A stretch of 49,546 bases of DNA from Streptomyces lydicus. GTDB lineage: Bacteria; Actinomycetota; Actinomycetes; Streptomycetales; Streptomycetaceae. The stretch is taken from positions 1-49,546 of the forward strand of contig NZ_JNZA01000048.1 of the NCBI RefSeq assembly GCF_000717345.1. Direction: 5' to 3'. Under the pieces are notes generated by a model. The model searched no databases and was not told the origin of the DNA. It was given only the letters and a program-made list of their open reading frames with translations. This document shows positions 25,165 to 33,267 of the stretch, in pieces. Position 1 is the first letter of the stretch. Each line of letters opens with the position of its first letter. The position numbers and the translations under genes were made by a program.

Positions 25165-25371
25165 TCAGTCCGCCACGGAGTTCCAGAACATCAGCTCGTA
25201 CGCCTGGAGGAGGGGTACGCCTGGCAGCCCGGCCGCGGCAGGTAGTCGGCGAGGGCGCGGGCGGTCAGCCCGCAGGTGTCCGCCAGCCCGGCCAGCCGCT
25301 CCAGGGCCAGCGTCTCCCCCTGGGCCAGCAGGTCGAAGAAGTGGCGGGGCGGCGGGCGCGGGACGGGCCAT
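25165..25371 (-). pseudogene. small ORF broken by two compensating frameshifts
   Basis: GGAGGAG stands 7 nt before ATG 25371. The start (MARP) and the tail (PLLQAYELMFWNSVAD) share one frame. The middle, with perfect GC3 codon use (HFFDLLAQGETLALERLAGL, then ADTCGLTARALADYLPRPGC), is in another frame. An indel near 25340-25365 and a one-base loss near 25218 would explain this. If repaired, the protein would have about 68 residues. I recognise no family. Either it is a decayed gene or the sequence has errors here. Confidence 0.5.
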
Positions 25372-25422
25372 GGACGGTCTCCTCCGGGGTGCGGCACGAG
25401 GCGGCGGCCAGGCCCTCACAGT

Positions 25423-25479
25423 AGGGGCGGGGGCGCCGCGCGGCCGGTCACCGAGCCGCGCCACGGCGCCCCCGCCCCT
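25423..25479 (-). terminator. terminator-like stem after the GH84 gene
   Basis: AGGGGCGGGGGCGCCG (25423-25438) pairs perfectly with CGGCGCCCCCGCCCCT (25464-25479), a 16-bp stem with a 25-nt loop, right behind the stop of the N-acetylglucosaminidase gene at 25484. Confidence 0.65.
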
Positions 25480-25483
25480 CCGT

Positions 25484-28153
25484 TCACCGCAGAATCACCT
25501 CATTGACGGCGGGCGCCGCCGTCCCCGCCCGCCACACCAGCCGTACGCCCTCGATCGCGCCGTCCCCGGCCGCGAAGCGCGTCAGGGCACCGGACAGCGT
25601 GCCGAGCGTGCGCCAGGAGCCGCCCGTACGGACCTCCACCCGCGCCGCCCCCGCCGGAGCGCCCTGCGGCCGCAGCACGGTCACCGAGTGTGCGGTGCGC
25701 GGCGTGTCCGGGGTGAGCTCCAGCGCCTCGCCGGGCTGCGCCGCCCGCGCCGCGCGGTAGACGGTGGCCGGGTCGCCGTCCGCCGCGGACCGCAGCGCGC
25801 TGTCCGGTGCCGCGGGCGGGCCGCCGGCCACCGTCACCCGGTCCGTCCCGGCGACCGCGAACTCCCGTACCACCAGCCAGTTGTCCTGTGCCCGGGTGGC
25901 CCGGGCGCGTACGTACCGGGCGGTGGTGCCGGCCGGCGGCTCGGCGGTCACCGCCGGCTTCCCGTCGAAGGCCGCCAGCGGTTGCCAGGTCTTGTTGTCC
26001 GTGGAGTACTCCAGCACGCCGTGGTGCAGATAGTCCTCCGGGCTGCCACTCTTTCCCATCGTCAGGGTGACGGTGCCCAGTGGACGCTCGGCGTGCAGGT
26101 CCAGCCCGACGAACGCACCGGCCGCGGGCCCCGCCCCGCTCCAGAAGTACGTCGCGTCGTCGCCGTCGGTCATCCGGGAGAGCGCGTTGTCCTGATAGAC
26201 GGACAGGTCCGTCGACGCCTTGGGACGGCCGACGACGCCCAGCGCCCGGTCGTACCCGGCAAGCGCGTCGTCCACGAAGGTGTCCAGCACCCCGTCGGCC
26301 ACCAGGACCGGAATCCGCTTCCCCGTCAGATCGACGTACACGAACGAGGTGGCGGTCCGCACCAGCTCCGGGACCTGCTGCCGCAGCCGCCACGCCTCGG
26401 CATCGTGACCCGTCCTGGTCGCCTCGATCAGCCGCAGGGCGGTGCGCGCAGCCACCCCCCAGGCGTGGGCCGCGTCCAGCCAGGGCCCGCTGTCCTCGAC
26501 GAAGCCACGGTCGGGCAGCCGGTCGCGCAGCACCCCGGGGGCGTCCTGAAGGGTCCGCAGCACCGCGTCCAGCTTGCGCGCCGCCCCGTCCTTGCCGAAC
26601 TCCTCGATGGCGGCGGCGAGTTCGGGTGCCTGCTTCGGGTTGAGCGACGAGGAGTAGCCGGTGTCCGCGAAGGCCCGCAGCGCCTCGGCCGTACGGGCGT
26701 CGCCGCCGGCCAGCTCCTCGATCGCCGCGCCCCAGGAGGCGCGGGCGTCGTAGGCGGTGTCGTTCCACGCGTAGTCGGCCACGGTGTGCAGCGCCAGCTT
26801 CGAGGCCGCCGGCTGGATCATGGGGTTCGCGGTGATCCCCGCCAGCTGCGCCGGCAGCCCCTTCTCCCGTCCGTTGAACGGCCCGAGCAGCAGCCGGTTG
26901 GTCACGTAGTCGTTGACCGGGTAGTTGTCCCAGGTCAGGATCGGGTGCCCGAAGACCTCCCGGGCCTGCCGTGCCTGGGCGACGGTCATCGTCGGCGCGA
27001 TCACCCCCACCCCCGTCCACTCCACCAGCACGTCCTTGTCCAACTGGGCGGCGAGCGCCTTCTTGTACGGGGACGGCTTCACGTCGTAGTACTCGGTCGG
27101 CACCATCTGGAGCGGCTGGGCGCCGGGGTGGGTGGCGATGAACTCGCGGTTGACGCGGTTGAGCAGATGGGCCTGCGCGGCACCGGCCGCCCCGCCGCCG
27201 GTCCCGAACCGGTCCTTGTCCGCCGCGCAGTTCCAGTCCGTGTAGCTGATGTCGTCCAGTGGCACGGCGAAGGTCCGTACGCCGATGTCCCACAGCGTCC
27301 GGAACTTGGCGGTCAGCGCCGTGAGGTCGGCGTCGGAGCTGTAGCAGACGGAGAGCCCGGGCGAGAGCGCGTAGGTGAACTCCACGTGCCGCTCGCGGGC
27401 CCGGTCCACCAGATCCTTGATCTGCGCGAGCCGGTCGGCGGGGTACGGGTCGCGCCACTTCTCCCGCAGGTAGGCGTCGTCCTTGGGGGAGTACACGTAG
27501 AGGTTCATCTTGTGCGCGCCGTAGAAGTCGAGCTGGTCGAGGCGGGCCCGGTGGGACCACGGTGTGCCGTAGAAGCCCTCGATGACGCCGCGCAGCGGGG
27601 TGGCCGGCCAGTCCCGTACGGCGGTGCCCCGGATCTGCGCGCCCGGGTGGTCGCGGTGCGGCAGCAGCTGCCGCAGCGACTGCGCGGCGTAGTACGTGCC
27701 GGTGGCGTCCCGGCCGGACAGGGCGATCCGGCCGTCACCGACGGCCAGCGCGTAGCCCTCGGCGGGCAGCCCGTCGCTGCCCCGCGCGCCCAGCTCCGCG
27801 AGGGCCCGCGCGGCGCCCGTACCGTCCACGTACACCGTCAACTGCCGCCCGGCAGGGGCCTGCTCGGCCCGTACGACCCGGTCGGCGCCGGCGTCGTGCA
27901 GCGACTTCTCGACCAGCGCGACGGCGGCGGGGTCGGCCTTCGGGCCCGCGACGACGGTGACGGCCGGGGTGACGGTGACCCGGTCGGCGCGCGGGTGGAC
28001 GGACTGCGGGGTGGGGGAGACGGCCGGGGCGGATCCGGCCCGGGAGGTGTCGGCGTGGGCGGCGGCGCCCGGCGGCCCCGACATGCCCAGCAGGGGGACC
28101 ACGGCGAGGGCCAGGGCCAGAGCGGTGGCCGCCGCGGTGCGCGAACGGTGCAT
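25484..28153 (-). CDS. secreted beta-N-acetylglucosaminidase, GH84 type
   Basis: This is an 889-residue exported enzyme. MHRSRTAAATALALALAVVP, then LLGMSGPPGAAAHA, is a Sec signal. A GH20b-like N-terminal domain (about 50-165) is followed by the catalytic barrel: LRGVIEGFYGTPWSHRARLD, MNLYVYSPKDDAYLREKWRD and FAVPLDDISYTDWN with the catalytic Asp pair at 300-301. It is the O-GlcNAcase/hyaluronidase-like GH84 pattern of substrate-assisted catalysis. The C-terminal part has discoidin-like (F5/8C) modules that may bind sugar (ALSRMTDGDDATYFWSG.. and ..LRSAADGDPATVYRAAR). The frame is open to 28249, but ATG 28153 has GGAGG 8 nt upstream and gives the signal peptide. Likely acts on host-, insect- or fungus-derived GlcNAc glycans. 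Confidence 0.9.
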   Translation of the reverse strand: MHRSRTAAATALALALAVVPLLGMSGPPGAAAHADTSRAGSAPAVSPTPQSVHPRADRVTVTPAVTVVAGPKADPAAVALVEKSLHDAGADRVVRAEQAPAGRQLTVYVDGTGAARALAELGARGSDGLPAEGYALAVGDGRIALSGRDATGTYYAAQSLRQLLPHRDHPGAQIRGTAVRDWPATPLRGVIEGFYGTPWSHRARLDQLDFYGAHKMNLYVYSPKDDAYLREKWRDPYPADRLAQIKDLVDRARERHVEFTYALSPGLSVCYSSDADLTALTAKFRTLWDIGVRTFAVPLDDISYTDWNCAADKDRFGTGGGAAGAAQAHLLNRVNREFIATHPGAQPLQMVPTEYYDVKPSPYKKALAAQLDKDVLVEWTGVGVIAPTMTVAQARQAREVFGHPILTWDNYPVNDYVTNRLLLGPFNGREKGLPAQLAGITANPMIQPAASKLALHTVADYAWNDTAYDARASWGAAIEELAGGDARTAEALRAFADTGYSSSLNPKQAPELAAAIEEFGKDGAARKLDAVLRTLQDAPGVLRDRLPDRGFVEDSGPWLDAAHAWGVAARTALRLIEATRTGHDAEAWRLRQQVPELVRTATSFVYVDLTGKRIPVLVADGVLDTFVDDALAGYDRALGVVGRPKASTDLSVYQDNALSRMTDGDDATYFWSGAGPAAGAFVGLDLHAERPLGTVTLTMGKSGSPEDYLHHGVLEYSTDNKTWQPLAAFDGKPAVTAEPPAGTTARYVRARATRAQDNWLVVREFAVAGTDRVTVAGGPPAAPDSALRSAADGDPATVYRAARAAQPGEALELTPDTPRTAHSVTVLRPQGAPAGAARVEVRTGGSWRTLGTLSGALTRFAAGDGAIEGVRLVWRAGTAAPAVNEVILR

Positions 28154-28308
28154 CCTTCGGTCCTCCTCGGTACGGCGAGGGACGGGGTGAGGCGCGCTGC
28201 GAGCGCTTCGCGGCAGCAAGGCTTCACCCCGGCGGCGCACCGGGGCCATGGACTTTCAGGACGGGGTGATGGACGGTCCCACGGGCCGCCCGCGGCGGCG
28301 GGGAGGCG

Positions 28309-28512
28309 CTACTTGGACTTCGCCATGAGGACCACCAGGCTCATCATGGCCAGCAGCACATGGGTCGCCACGACGTAGATGAACACCCGCACGTAGACCC
28401 CGCGGGGTGCCTTGGTCTCGACGTAGCGCCGGGTGGCCGGGGCGCCTGCCTCGGTGCTCCCGGGGGAGCCGGCGGCGGTCTCCGTCGGCGAAGGGATGGT
28501 GTGGTCGGGCAC
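28309..28512 (-). CDS. small single-span membrane protein, DUF6126-like
   Basis: The 67-residue protein has a polar N-terminus, then ETKAPRGVYVRVFIYVVATH, then VLLAMMSLVVLMAKSK, one transmembrane helix close to the C-terminus. This matches the short proteins that follow XRE-cupin regulators in Streptomyces (DUF6126). It starts at GTG 28512, 19 nt behind the regulator's stop, with GGAAGGA upstream, so it is in the regulator's operon. The longer frame to 28581 overlaps the regulator and is unlikely. No function is known. Confidence 0.7.
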   Translation of the reverse strand: MPDHTIPSPTETAAGSPGSTEAGAPATRRYVETKAPRGVYVRVFIYVVATHVLLAMMSLVVLMAKSK

Positions 28513-28531
28513 GGCGGACGATCCTTCCAGC

Positions 28532-29164
28532 TCACAGGCCACGGCGCGGTGCGTCGTCGCCGAGGCACAGCTCGGCGGCACCGCTCTGCAGCAGGGTGTG
28601 TACGAACAGCAGCTCCGCCCCGCCCGGCGAGGCGGCGGCGATGCGGTGCGGGGTCAGCGAGTCGAAGTGCGCCGCGTCGCCCGGGCCCAGCAGATGCGCC
28701 GCGGCCCCCAGCGTCAGCCGCAGCTGACCGGTGAGGACGTACAGCCACTCCTCGCCGGGGTGCACCCGCACCAGCTCGCCCTGCGCCTGCGCCCGCCGCG
28801 GCACGTGCACCCGCAGCGCCTGCATGGCCCGCCCGGGGCCGCCGACGGTCCAGTACGTCCAGCCGCCGGCCTGTGACGGCTCGGTGCGGCCGGCCCGGAC
28901 GACGGGGTCCCGCTCGGGAACGGTCTCGCCGAGCAGGTCGGATACCGTTGTTCCGTAGGTACGCGCGAGGGCCAGCAGCATCGGCAGCGAGGGCTGGCGT
29001 TGATTGGTCTCCAGCCGGGACAGGTGCGCGGGCGAGAGCCCCACCAGCCGCGCCGCGGTCTCCAGCGTGAGACCACTGCGTCGTCGCAGGTCACGCAGGC
29101 GCGGCGCGACGGTGGGGAGCTCCTCCGGCGGAGCGCCGGAGGGCTCTTCGGGGAGCTCGGTCAT
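28532..29164 (-). CDS. XRE-family regulator with C-terminal cupin domain
   Basis: The 210-residue protein has a Cro/C1-type HTH at about 22-77 (LRDLRRRSGLTLETAARLVG, LSPAHLSRLETNQRQPS) and a C-terminal cupin barrel (ELVRVHPGEEWLYVLTGQLR, then LTLGAAAHLLGPGDAAHFD and PHRIAAASPGGAEL). Such proteins sense small molecules through the cupin. The ATG follows the -10 box by only 6 nt and has no ribosome site, so the mRNA appears leaderless. Two palindromic boxes overlap the promoter and suggest autoregulation. The operon continues with the DUF6126-like gene and possibly the GH84 gene. Confidence 0.88.
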   Translation of the reverse strand: MTELPEEPSGAPPEELPTVAPRLRDLRRRSGLTLETAARLVGLSPAHLSRLETNQRQPSLPMLLALARTYGTTVSDLLGETVPERDPVVRAGRTEPSQAGGWTYWTVGGPGRAMQALRVHVPRRAQAQGELVRVHPGEEWLYVLTGQLRLTLGAAAHLLGPGDAAHFDSLTPHRIAAASPGGAELLFVHTLLQSGAAELCLGDDAPRRGL

Positions 29165-29170
29165 GTACCC

Positions 29171-29220
29171 GGTATAGCCAGCTTTCGCCTCTCGGGCAAA
29201 AGTTTTGCCTCTGAGGCAAA
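29171..29220 (-). promoter_or_regulatory. leaderless promoter with two operator boxes for the XRE gene
   Basis: On the minus strand TTGCCC (29199-29194), 17 nt and TATACC (29176-29171) place the start of transcription at the A of ATG 29164. TTTGCCTCTGAGGCAAA (29204-29220) is a perfect 17-bp palindrome. A diverged second copy, TTTCGCCTCTCGGGCAAA (29183-29200), lies about two helical turns away and covers the -35 and spacer. Confidence 0.7.
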
Positions 29221-29228
29221 CCGCCCGT

Positions 29229-29624
29229 TTACCGCTCGGCGTCCTGCGGGTACCAGCGCAGCTCGACGGTGAAGCCGTCCGGGTCCGCCACGTAGATCGA
29301 CTGCGCCCCGCCCCGCGCGCCGTAGCGCTCCACCGGGCCCTCCAGCACGGTGAGGGCGCCGGAGTCGATGACCTCCTGCCAGTCCAGCGGGTCCACGACG
29401 AGGCAGAGGTGGTCCACGTTGGAGTCGCCGGACTCCTCCTCGGGGCGGACGATCAGGTCGATGATCGCGTTCGGGCTGATCCGTACCGACGGGAACGGGG
29501 CGGCGCCGGCGCGCCACTCCTCCACCCGGACCGGCTCCAGGCCGAGCGGACCGGTGTAGAACGCCAGCGAGCGCTCGATGTCCCGCACCTTGAGCACCAG
29601 GTGGTCGAAGTCCTTGACGCGCAT
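29229..29624 (-). CDS. VOC (glyoxalase/dioxygenase fold) protein
   Basis: This 131-residue protein has paired beta-alpha-beta-beta-beta modules. VKDFDHLVLKVRDIERSLAF with His8, VDHLCLVV with a second His, and DGFTVELRWYP with a Glu form the usual three-ligand metal site of the vicinal oxygen chelate superfamily. The fold is shared by glyoxalase I, dioxygenases and resistance proteins, so the reaction cannot be named. GGAGG lies 7 nt before the ATG. It lies just upstream of the XRE gene on the same strand but is separated by that gene's promoter. Confidence 0.85.
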   Translation of the reverse strand: MRVKDFDHLVLKVRDIERSLAFYTGPLGLEPVRVEEWRAGAAPFPSVRISPNAIIDLIVRPEEESGDSNVDHLCLVVDPLDWQEVIDSGALTVLEGPVERYGARGGAQSIYVADPDGFTVELRWYPQDAER

Positions 29625-29770
29625 GGTTGTTCCTCCGTTGTGTGAGACGGGGGCCGTCTCGTGTGATCAGATTCAACCCCGCCCGCCGGCCGGCCCCGTA
29701 GTCGGGGTTACCAATTGGGGTGGCCGGTGGGGGTTCTTGTGAACTCCCGGGAAACTTCCTTCACTTGGCA

Positions 29771-29795
29771 TTGACAGGGTCATGTCTACGCGCGT
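29771..29795 (+). promoter_or_regulatory. promoter of the secreted RNase gene
   Basis: A consensus -35 TTGACA (29771-29776) is followed by CATGTCTACGCGCGTCATG (29781-29799), which contains the palindrome ACGCGCGT (29788-29795). Similar TCTACGCGCG elements occur before several secreted-protein genes of this genus (from memory). The -10 is not distinct. Confidence 0.45.
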
Positions 29796-29808
29796 CATGC
29801 TGTAAGGC

Positions 29809-30237
29809 ATGAGAATCCCCCCACGGATCACCAGGATGGGCGCTGCCGGCGCCCTCGTTTCGGCCCTTCTCATCGGCGGGACCGCGGTCGCCGCCACCCC
29901 CGCCACGGCGCGGCCGGCCACGACGTACGCCACGGCCGTGCACGTCCAGAGCGTCGGCAACGTCTGCTATTCCAAGCTGCCTTCGCAGGCACACGACACC
30001 CTCGACCTGATCGCGAAGGGTGGGCCGTACCCGTACCCGAAGGACGGCACGGTCTTCGACAACCGCGAGGGCAGCCTGCCGGCGCAGAGCACCGGCTACT
30101 ACCACGAGTACACCGTCATCACGCCGGGCTCGCCCGACCGCGGTGCGCGCCGGATCGTGGCCGGTGAGAAGAAGGACGAGGACTACTACACCGCCGACCA
30201 CTACTCCACGTTCGACCTCGTCGACCGCAGCTGCTGA
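29809..30237 (+). CDS. secreted guanyl-specific ribonuclease (RNase Sa type)
   Basis: The 142-residue precursor has a signal peptide (about 1-35) with cleavage after an Ala-rich stretch. The mature part aligns with RNase Sa. It has VCYSKLPSQAHDTLDLIAKG, then GPYPYPKDGTVFDNREGSLP, and YYHEYTVITPGSPDRGARRI with catalytic Glu100, Arg111 and Arg115. DHYSTFDLVDRSC follows with catalytic His131. Cys53 and Cys142 correspond to the single disulfide. All catalytic residues are intact, so it should cleave RNA after guanosine outside the cell. No barstar-like inhibitor gene is in the window. A strong terminator follows. Confidence 0.95.
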   Translation: MRIPPRITRMGAAGALVSALLIGGTAVAATPATARPATTYATAVHVQSVGNVCYSKLPSQAHDTLDLIAKGGPYPYPKDGTVFDNREGSLPAQSTGYYHEYTVITPGSPDRGARRIVAGEKKDEDYYTADHYSTFDLVDRSC

Positions 30238-30264
30238 CGTCCCGCCACATACCGGCACATCTTG

Positions 30265-30299
30265 GCGGCCGGGGTGCCCACGCACCCCGGCCGCTTTGC
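30265..30299 (+). terminator. intrinsic terminator after the RNase gene
   Basis: GCGGCCGGGGTGC (30265-30277) pairs perfectly with GCACCCCGGCCGC (30282-30294) over a CCAC loop, followed by TTTGCT. It has a 13-bp stem. Confidence 0.85.
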
Positions 30300-30545
30300 T
30301 GTGCGCCCCCTCCCACCTGCCACTTCGGGCGTTCTGTGCAGAAGGGGCGCGCGGGGCGCACCCCCCGGGGGACGATTGTCAGTGGTTCCCGGTAGCGTTT
30401 CGGTAGAAACGAGGAGCGGGCGGGCATCGGCGGACAAGGGACCATGTGAGGTCAGCTGCTGCGGCGCGCCCCGGAAAGTGCCGCGTCCGCCGTGGGGACG
30501 GCGCCGGCACGAGACGTCGGAGACGAGGAAGGACGGCGAACTGCC
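30300..30545. other. intergenic region before the aldolase gene
   Basis: No gene is supported here. The inverted repeat CGTTTCGGTAGAAACG (30396-30411, 6-bp arms, GGTA centre) follows a -35-like TTGTCA (30376-30381) and may be the operator and promoter of the aldolase gene. A clear -10 is missing. Confidence 0.45.
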
Positions 30546-31214
30546 GTGTATCGCTGGGAGATCACCCGGGCAGCACTGGCGCAGCGTGTTTTCGCCATCG
30601 TTCGCAGCAAGACCTATGACGAGGCGAGCGCCACCGCCGACACCCTGCTGTCGGCCGGCATCACGAGCCTGGAGATATCCCTGACCACCCCCTTCGCACT
30701 GGAGGCGGTCACCACGCTGACCCGCGAGCTGGGCGACGACGCGGTCATCGGCGCGGGCACGGTCCTTGACGCGGTGTCGGCCCGGATGGCGGTCGACGCG
30801 GGAGCCCGCTACCTGGTCTCACCGAGCCTCGACGCCGAGGTCATCGCCACCGGCCACCGCTACGGCGTCCCGGTCTTCCCCGGGGTGGCGACGCCGACCG
30901 AGATGGTCCGCGCGCTCGAACTGGGCGCGGACGCGGTCAAGCTGTTCCCCGCCTCGGCGTACGACCCGTCCTGGCTCAGGGACGTACGCGCCGCCCTGCC
31001 GCAGGTGCCGGTGCTGCCGACGGGCGGGGTGACGGTCGACAGCGCGCCGGAGTGGATCGCCGCGGGCGCGGTCGCCGTCGGCATGGGCGCGGCGCTCTCC
31101 GAGGGCGACCGCGACACCGTCGCCAAGCGCGCCGCCGAGCTGCTGACCCGTCTCGCCGACGCGGCCCCGGAGCCGATGGACGGCGCGGAGCTCGTGGGCG
31201 GCTTCCACCGCTGA
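30546..31214 (+). CDS. eda: 2-dehydro-3-deoxy-phosphogluconate (KDPG/KHG) aldolase
   Basis: This class I aldolase of 222 residues cleaves KDPG (or 4-hydroxy-2-oxoglutarate, giving pyruvate and glyoxylate). The catalytic Glu43 is in SLEISLTTP, the glycine loop is GAGTVLD, and the Schiff-base Lys132 is in DAVKLFPAS. SPSLDAEVI and PTGGV complete the phosphate site. GTG 30546 follows AGGAAGG; the frame is open to 30492. It stands alone. No KDG kinase or dehydratase is adjacent, so the sugar-acid pathway served is not visible. The glyoxylate-producing KHG activity would suit the region but is speculative. Confidence 0.92.
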   Translation: MYRWEITRAALAQRVFAIVRSKTYDEASATADTLLSAGITSLEISLTTPFALEAVTTLTRELGDDAVIGAGTVLDAVSARMAVDAGARYLVSPSLDAEVIATGHRYGVPVFPGVATPTEMVRALELGADAVKLFPASAYDPSWLRDVRAALPQVPVLPTGGVTVDSAPEWIAAGAVAVGMGAALSEGDRDTVAKRAAELLTRLADAAPEPMDGAELVGGFHR

Positions 31215-31414
31215 GGGGCCGGGGGCGAACTCCCGCTCCGGCGGCCGCCGTTGCCGCGTCCAGCAGCCGGGCAGGGGGTTCACCGGCGCCGTCGGCTCTG
31301 CCACGCTGAGCGCTGCGGTCACGTGATCATTGCCGCCGGGTCGCCGCCGTACCGGACCCGGCGCGCCGCGTCCGGCCACGTGCCCCGCCCCGCCCAGCAG
31401 CCACAGGAGCCCCC

Positions 31415-32242
31415 ATGAAGCGTGCCGCCGCCCTCTCCGCCCTCGCCTGTCTGCTCGCCGTCACCGCCGCCGCACCGGCGTCCTCCGCCGCCCCCGCGGC
31501 CGTACGGGGCCCTGTCCACCCCGCCGGCACCAAGGCGTCGGCCCTGGACACCGTCCCGCGGCGCGGGGTGCTGCGGGTCTGCACCACCGGCGACTACCGC
31601 CCCTTCAGTTACCGCGACCCCAGGACCGGCGGCTACCGCGGTGTGGACATCGACATGGCCCGGGACCTCGCCCAGAGCCTGGACGCCACGCCGCGCTATG
31701 TCCCCACCACGTGGGCCGAGTTGGTCGGCGACCTCGCCGCCGGCCGCTGCGACATCGCCATGGGCGGCGTCTCCATTACCCTCCCGCGCGCCCGTTCCGT
31801 GTACTTCAGCGAGCCGACCCGCACCGACGGCAAGACGCCGATCGTGCGCTGCGCGGACAAGGACAAATTCCGGACGCTCCAGCAGATCGACCGGCCCGGT
31901 ACGACCGTCATCGTCAACCCCGGCGGCACCAACGAGCAGTTCGCCCGCGCCCACATCAAGCAGGCCACCCTCAAGGTCCACCCCGACAACACCACGATCT
32001 TCGACGAGATCATCGCGGGCCGGGCCGACGTGATGATGACGGACGCCAGCGAGACCCGCTACCAGGCCAAGATCCACCCCGAACTCTGCTCGGTGCACCC
32101 GGACCAGCCCTTCACCTTCTCCGAGAAGGCGTACGCCCTGCCCCGCGGCGACGACGAGTTCAAGGCGTACGTGGACCAGTGGGTACACCTGGCCACGCAC
32201 GACGGCACGTACGCGAAGTACGAGGCCGCGTGGATGAAGTAG
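31415..32242 (+). CDS. exported cyclohexadienyl dehydratase-like protein (family 3 solute-binding fold)
   Basis: The 275-residue precursor has a Sec signal (MKRAAALSALACLLAVTAAA). The mature part aligns closely with the periplasmic cyclohexadienyl dehydratase PheC of Pseudomonas. It shares CTTGDYRPFSYRDPRTGGYR, DIAMGGVSITLPRARSVYFS, DGKTPI, VIVNPGGTNEQFARAHIKQA, VHPDNTTIFDEI, MMTDASETRYQ, HPELCSVHP and FSEKAYALPR. Glu213 sits where I recall the catalytic Glu of PheC. PheC converts prephenate or arogenate to phenylpyruvate or phenylalanine. AGGAG precedes the ATG by 5 nt. No ABC permease or ATPase is adjacent, which argues for enzyme rather than transport function. An amino-acid-binding protein remains the alternative. 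Confidence 0.75.
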   Translation: MKRAAALSALACLLAVTAAAPASSAAPAAVRGPVHPAGTKASALDTVPRRGVLRVCTTGDYRPFSYRDPRTGGYRGVDIDMARDLAQSLDATPRYVPTTWAELVGDLAAGRCDIAMGGVSITLPRARSVYFSEPTRTDGKTPIVRCADKDKFRTLQQIDRPGTTVIVNPGGTNEQFARAHIKQATLKVHPDNTTIFDEIIAGRADVMMTDASETRYQAKIHPELCSVHPDQPFTFSEKAYALPRGDDEFKAYVDQWVHLATHDGTYAKYEAAWMK

Positions 32243-32256
32243 CCGGGGCGGATGTG

Positions 32257-32850
32257 TCACACCATCAGCGCGGCGGCTGCCTGACGTGCCTGGCGCAGCC
32301 AGGAGGCGCGCAATGCGTCGGCCGAGTCGGTGACCGTACGGAAGACGATGCGGCGGACGTCGGCGACACCCACGTACGGCAGGACGCATGCCGCCCAGAT
32401 CCTCTGCAGCGGGTCGCCGAACTCGCTCTCCTCGCGGTCGGCCGGGGTGTCGGAGGTGTTCAGAACGAGCGCCCGGCCGGCCTTCAGCAGCCCTGCGGGC
32501 TCCCCGTCCGCGGTGCCCAGCTTGTACGCGACACCGGGCGCGAGCACACGCTGCACCCAGCCCGTGAGGACGGCGGGCGGCATGCCCCACCAGTTCGGAT
32601 GGACCAGCACCATGGCATCAAGGGTGGCCACCTCCGACCGGTGCAGCTCCACCTGCACGTCACGGGCGGGGGTGGCCGACCGGACCGTCTCCGTCTCGTC
32701 GGCGGTCAGCACCGGGGCGAATCCCTCGGCGTAGAGGTCGTGCGCGAGTACGTGACACCCCCGGTCGCGCAGTTCTTCCACGACGGCAGTGAACACCGCG
32801 TGGTTGAAGCTGCCCGGACACGGGTGCGCGAGGTAGACCCCGATGCGCAT
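32257..32850 (-). CDS. NAD(P)H:quinone oxidoreductase, flavodoxin-2 fold
   Basis: This 197-residue flavoprotein opens MRIGVYLAHPCPGSFNHAVF, the FMN/FAD phosphate-binding start of the KefF/MdaB/NQO-type family. HDLYAEGFAPVL, LVHPNWWGMPPAVLTGWVQR and VLAPGVAYKL form the flavin and quinone site. It probably reduces quinones or similar electrophiles with two electrons. GGGAGA lies 6 nt before the ATG. It is downstream of a VOC gene on the same strand (51 nt apart), a pairing that suits detoxification. Confidence 0.85.
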   Translation of the reverse strand: MRIGVYLAHPCPGSFNHAVFTAVVEELRDRGCHVLAHDLYAEGFAPVLTADETETVRSATPARDVQVELHRSEVATLDAMVLVHPNWWGMPPAVLTGWVQRVLAPGVAYKLGTADGEPAGLLKAGRALVLNTSDTPADREESEFGDPLQRIWAACVLPYVGVADVRRIVFRTVTDSADALRASWLRQARQAAAALMV

Positions 32851-32901
32851 GGTTTCTCCCTGATCGATGGCTGGTGTACGGCATCAGCGGTCTTGCCGGC
32901 G

Positions 32902-33267
32902 TCAGGCCGTGTCGCCGGCCGCCGCGTGCCCCAGGACGTTGACGATCCGGCCGTTCGGGTCCTTCACGAAGAAGCGGCGCACGCCCCACTCCTCGTCCCT
33001 GAGGGGCCGGACGATCTCACCGCCGGCGGCCAGTACTGAGGCGTACACCGCGTCGACGTCCTCGACCTCGATGCTGAGGTCGGGGGCGACCGGGGCGGTG
33101 CGGTCCTCGGTCATGAGGGTGAGCTGCGCGGTGGGGTTGCCGGGCGACGCGAGCGTCATCACCCACCCCTGGTTCATCACCTCTTGGAGCCCCAGCAGGC
33201 CGTAGAAGGCGCGGCTCTCCTCCAGGGCGTCGGAGGTGATGTCGGGGACGACGCGGCGTACGGACAC
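32902..33267 (-). CDS. VOC-family protein
   Basis: The 121-residue protein reads VSVRRVVPDITSDALEESRA, then FYGLLGLQEVMNQGWVMTLA and DLSIEVEDVDAVYASVLAAG, then FFVKDPNGRIVNVLGH, two halves of the glyoxalase/bleomycin-resistance fold. The classical first-strand metal His is not evident, as in the ligand-binding rather than enzymatic VOC members. I chose GTG 33267, which has GAGGAG 5 nt upstream. It is probably co-transcribed with the quinone reductase. Confidence 0.8.
   Translation of the reverse strand: MSVRRVVPDITSDALEESRAFYGLLGLQEVMNQGWVMTLASPGNPTAQLTLMTEDRTAPVAPDLSIEVEDVDAVYASVLAAGGEIVRPLRDEEWGVRRFFVKDPNGRIVNVLGHAAAGDTA

Noticed and set aside
25500..27560. 686-codon alternative frame inside the GH84 gene
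   Set aside because: Same-strand shadow with Gly/Arg-rich composition; the overlapping frame has GH84 catalytic motifs.
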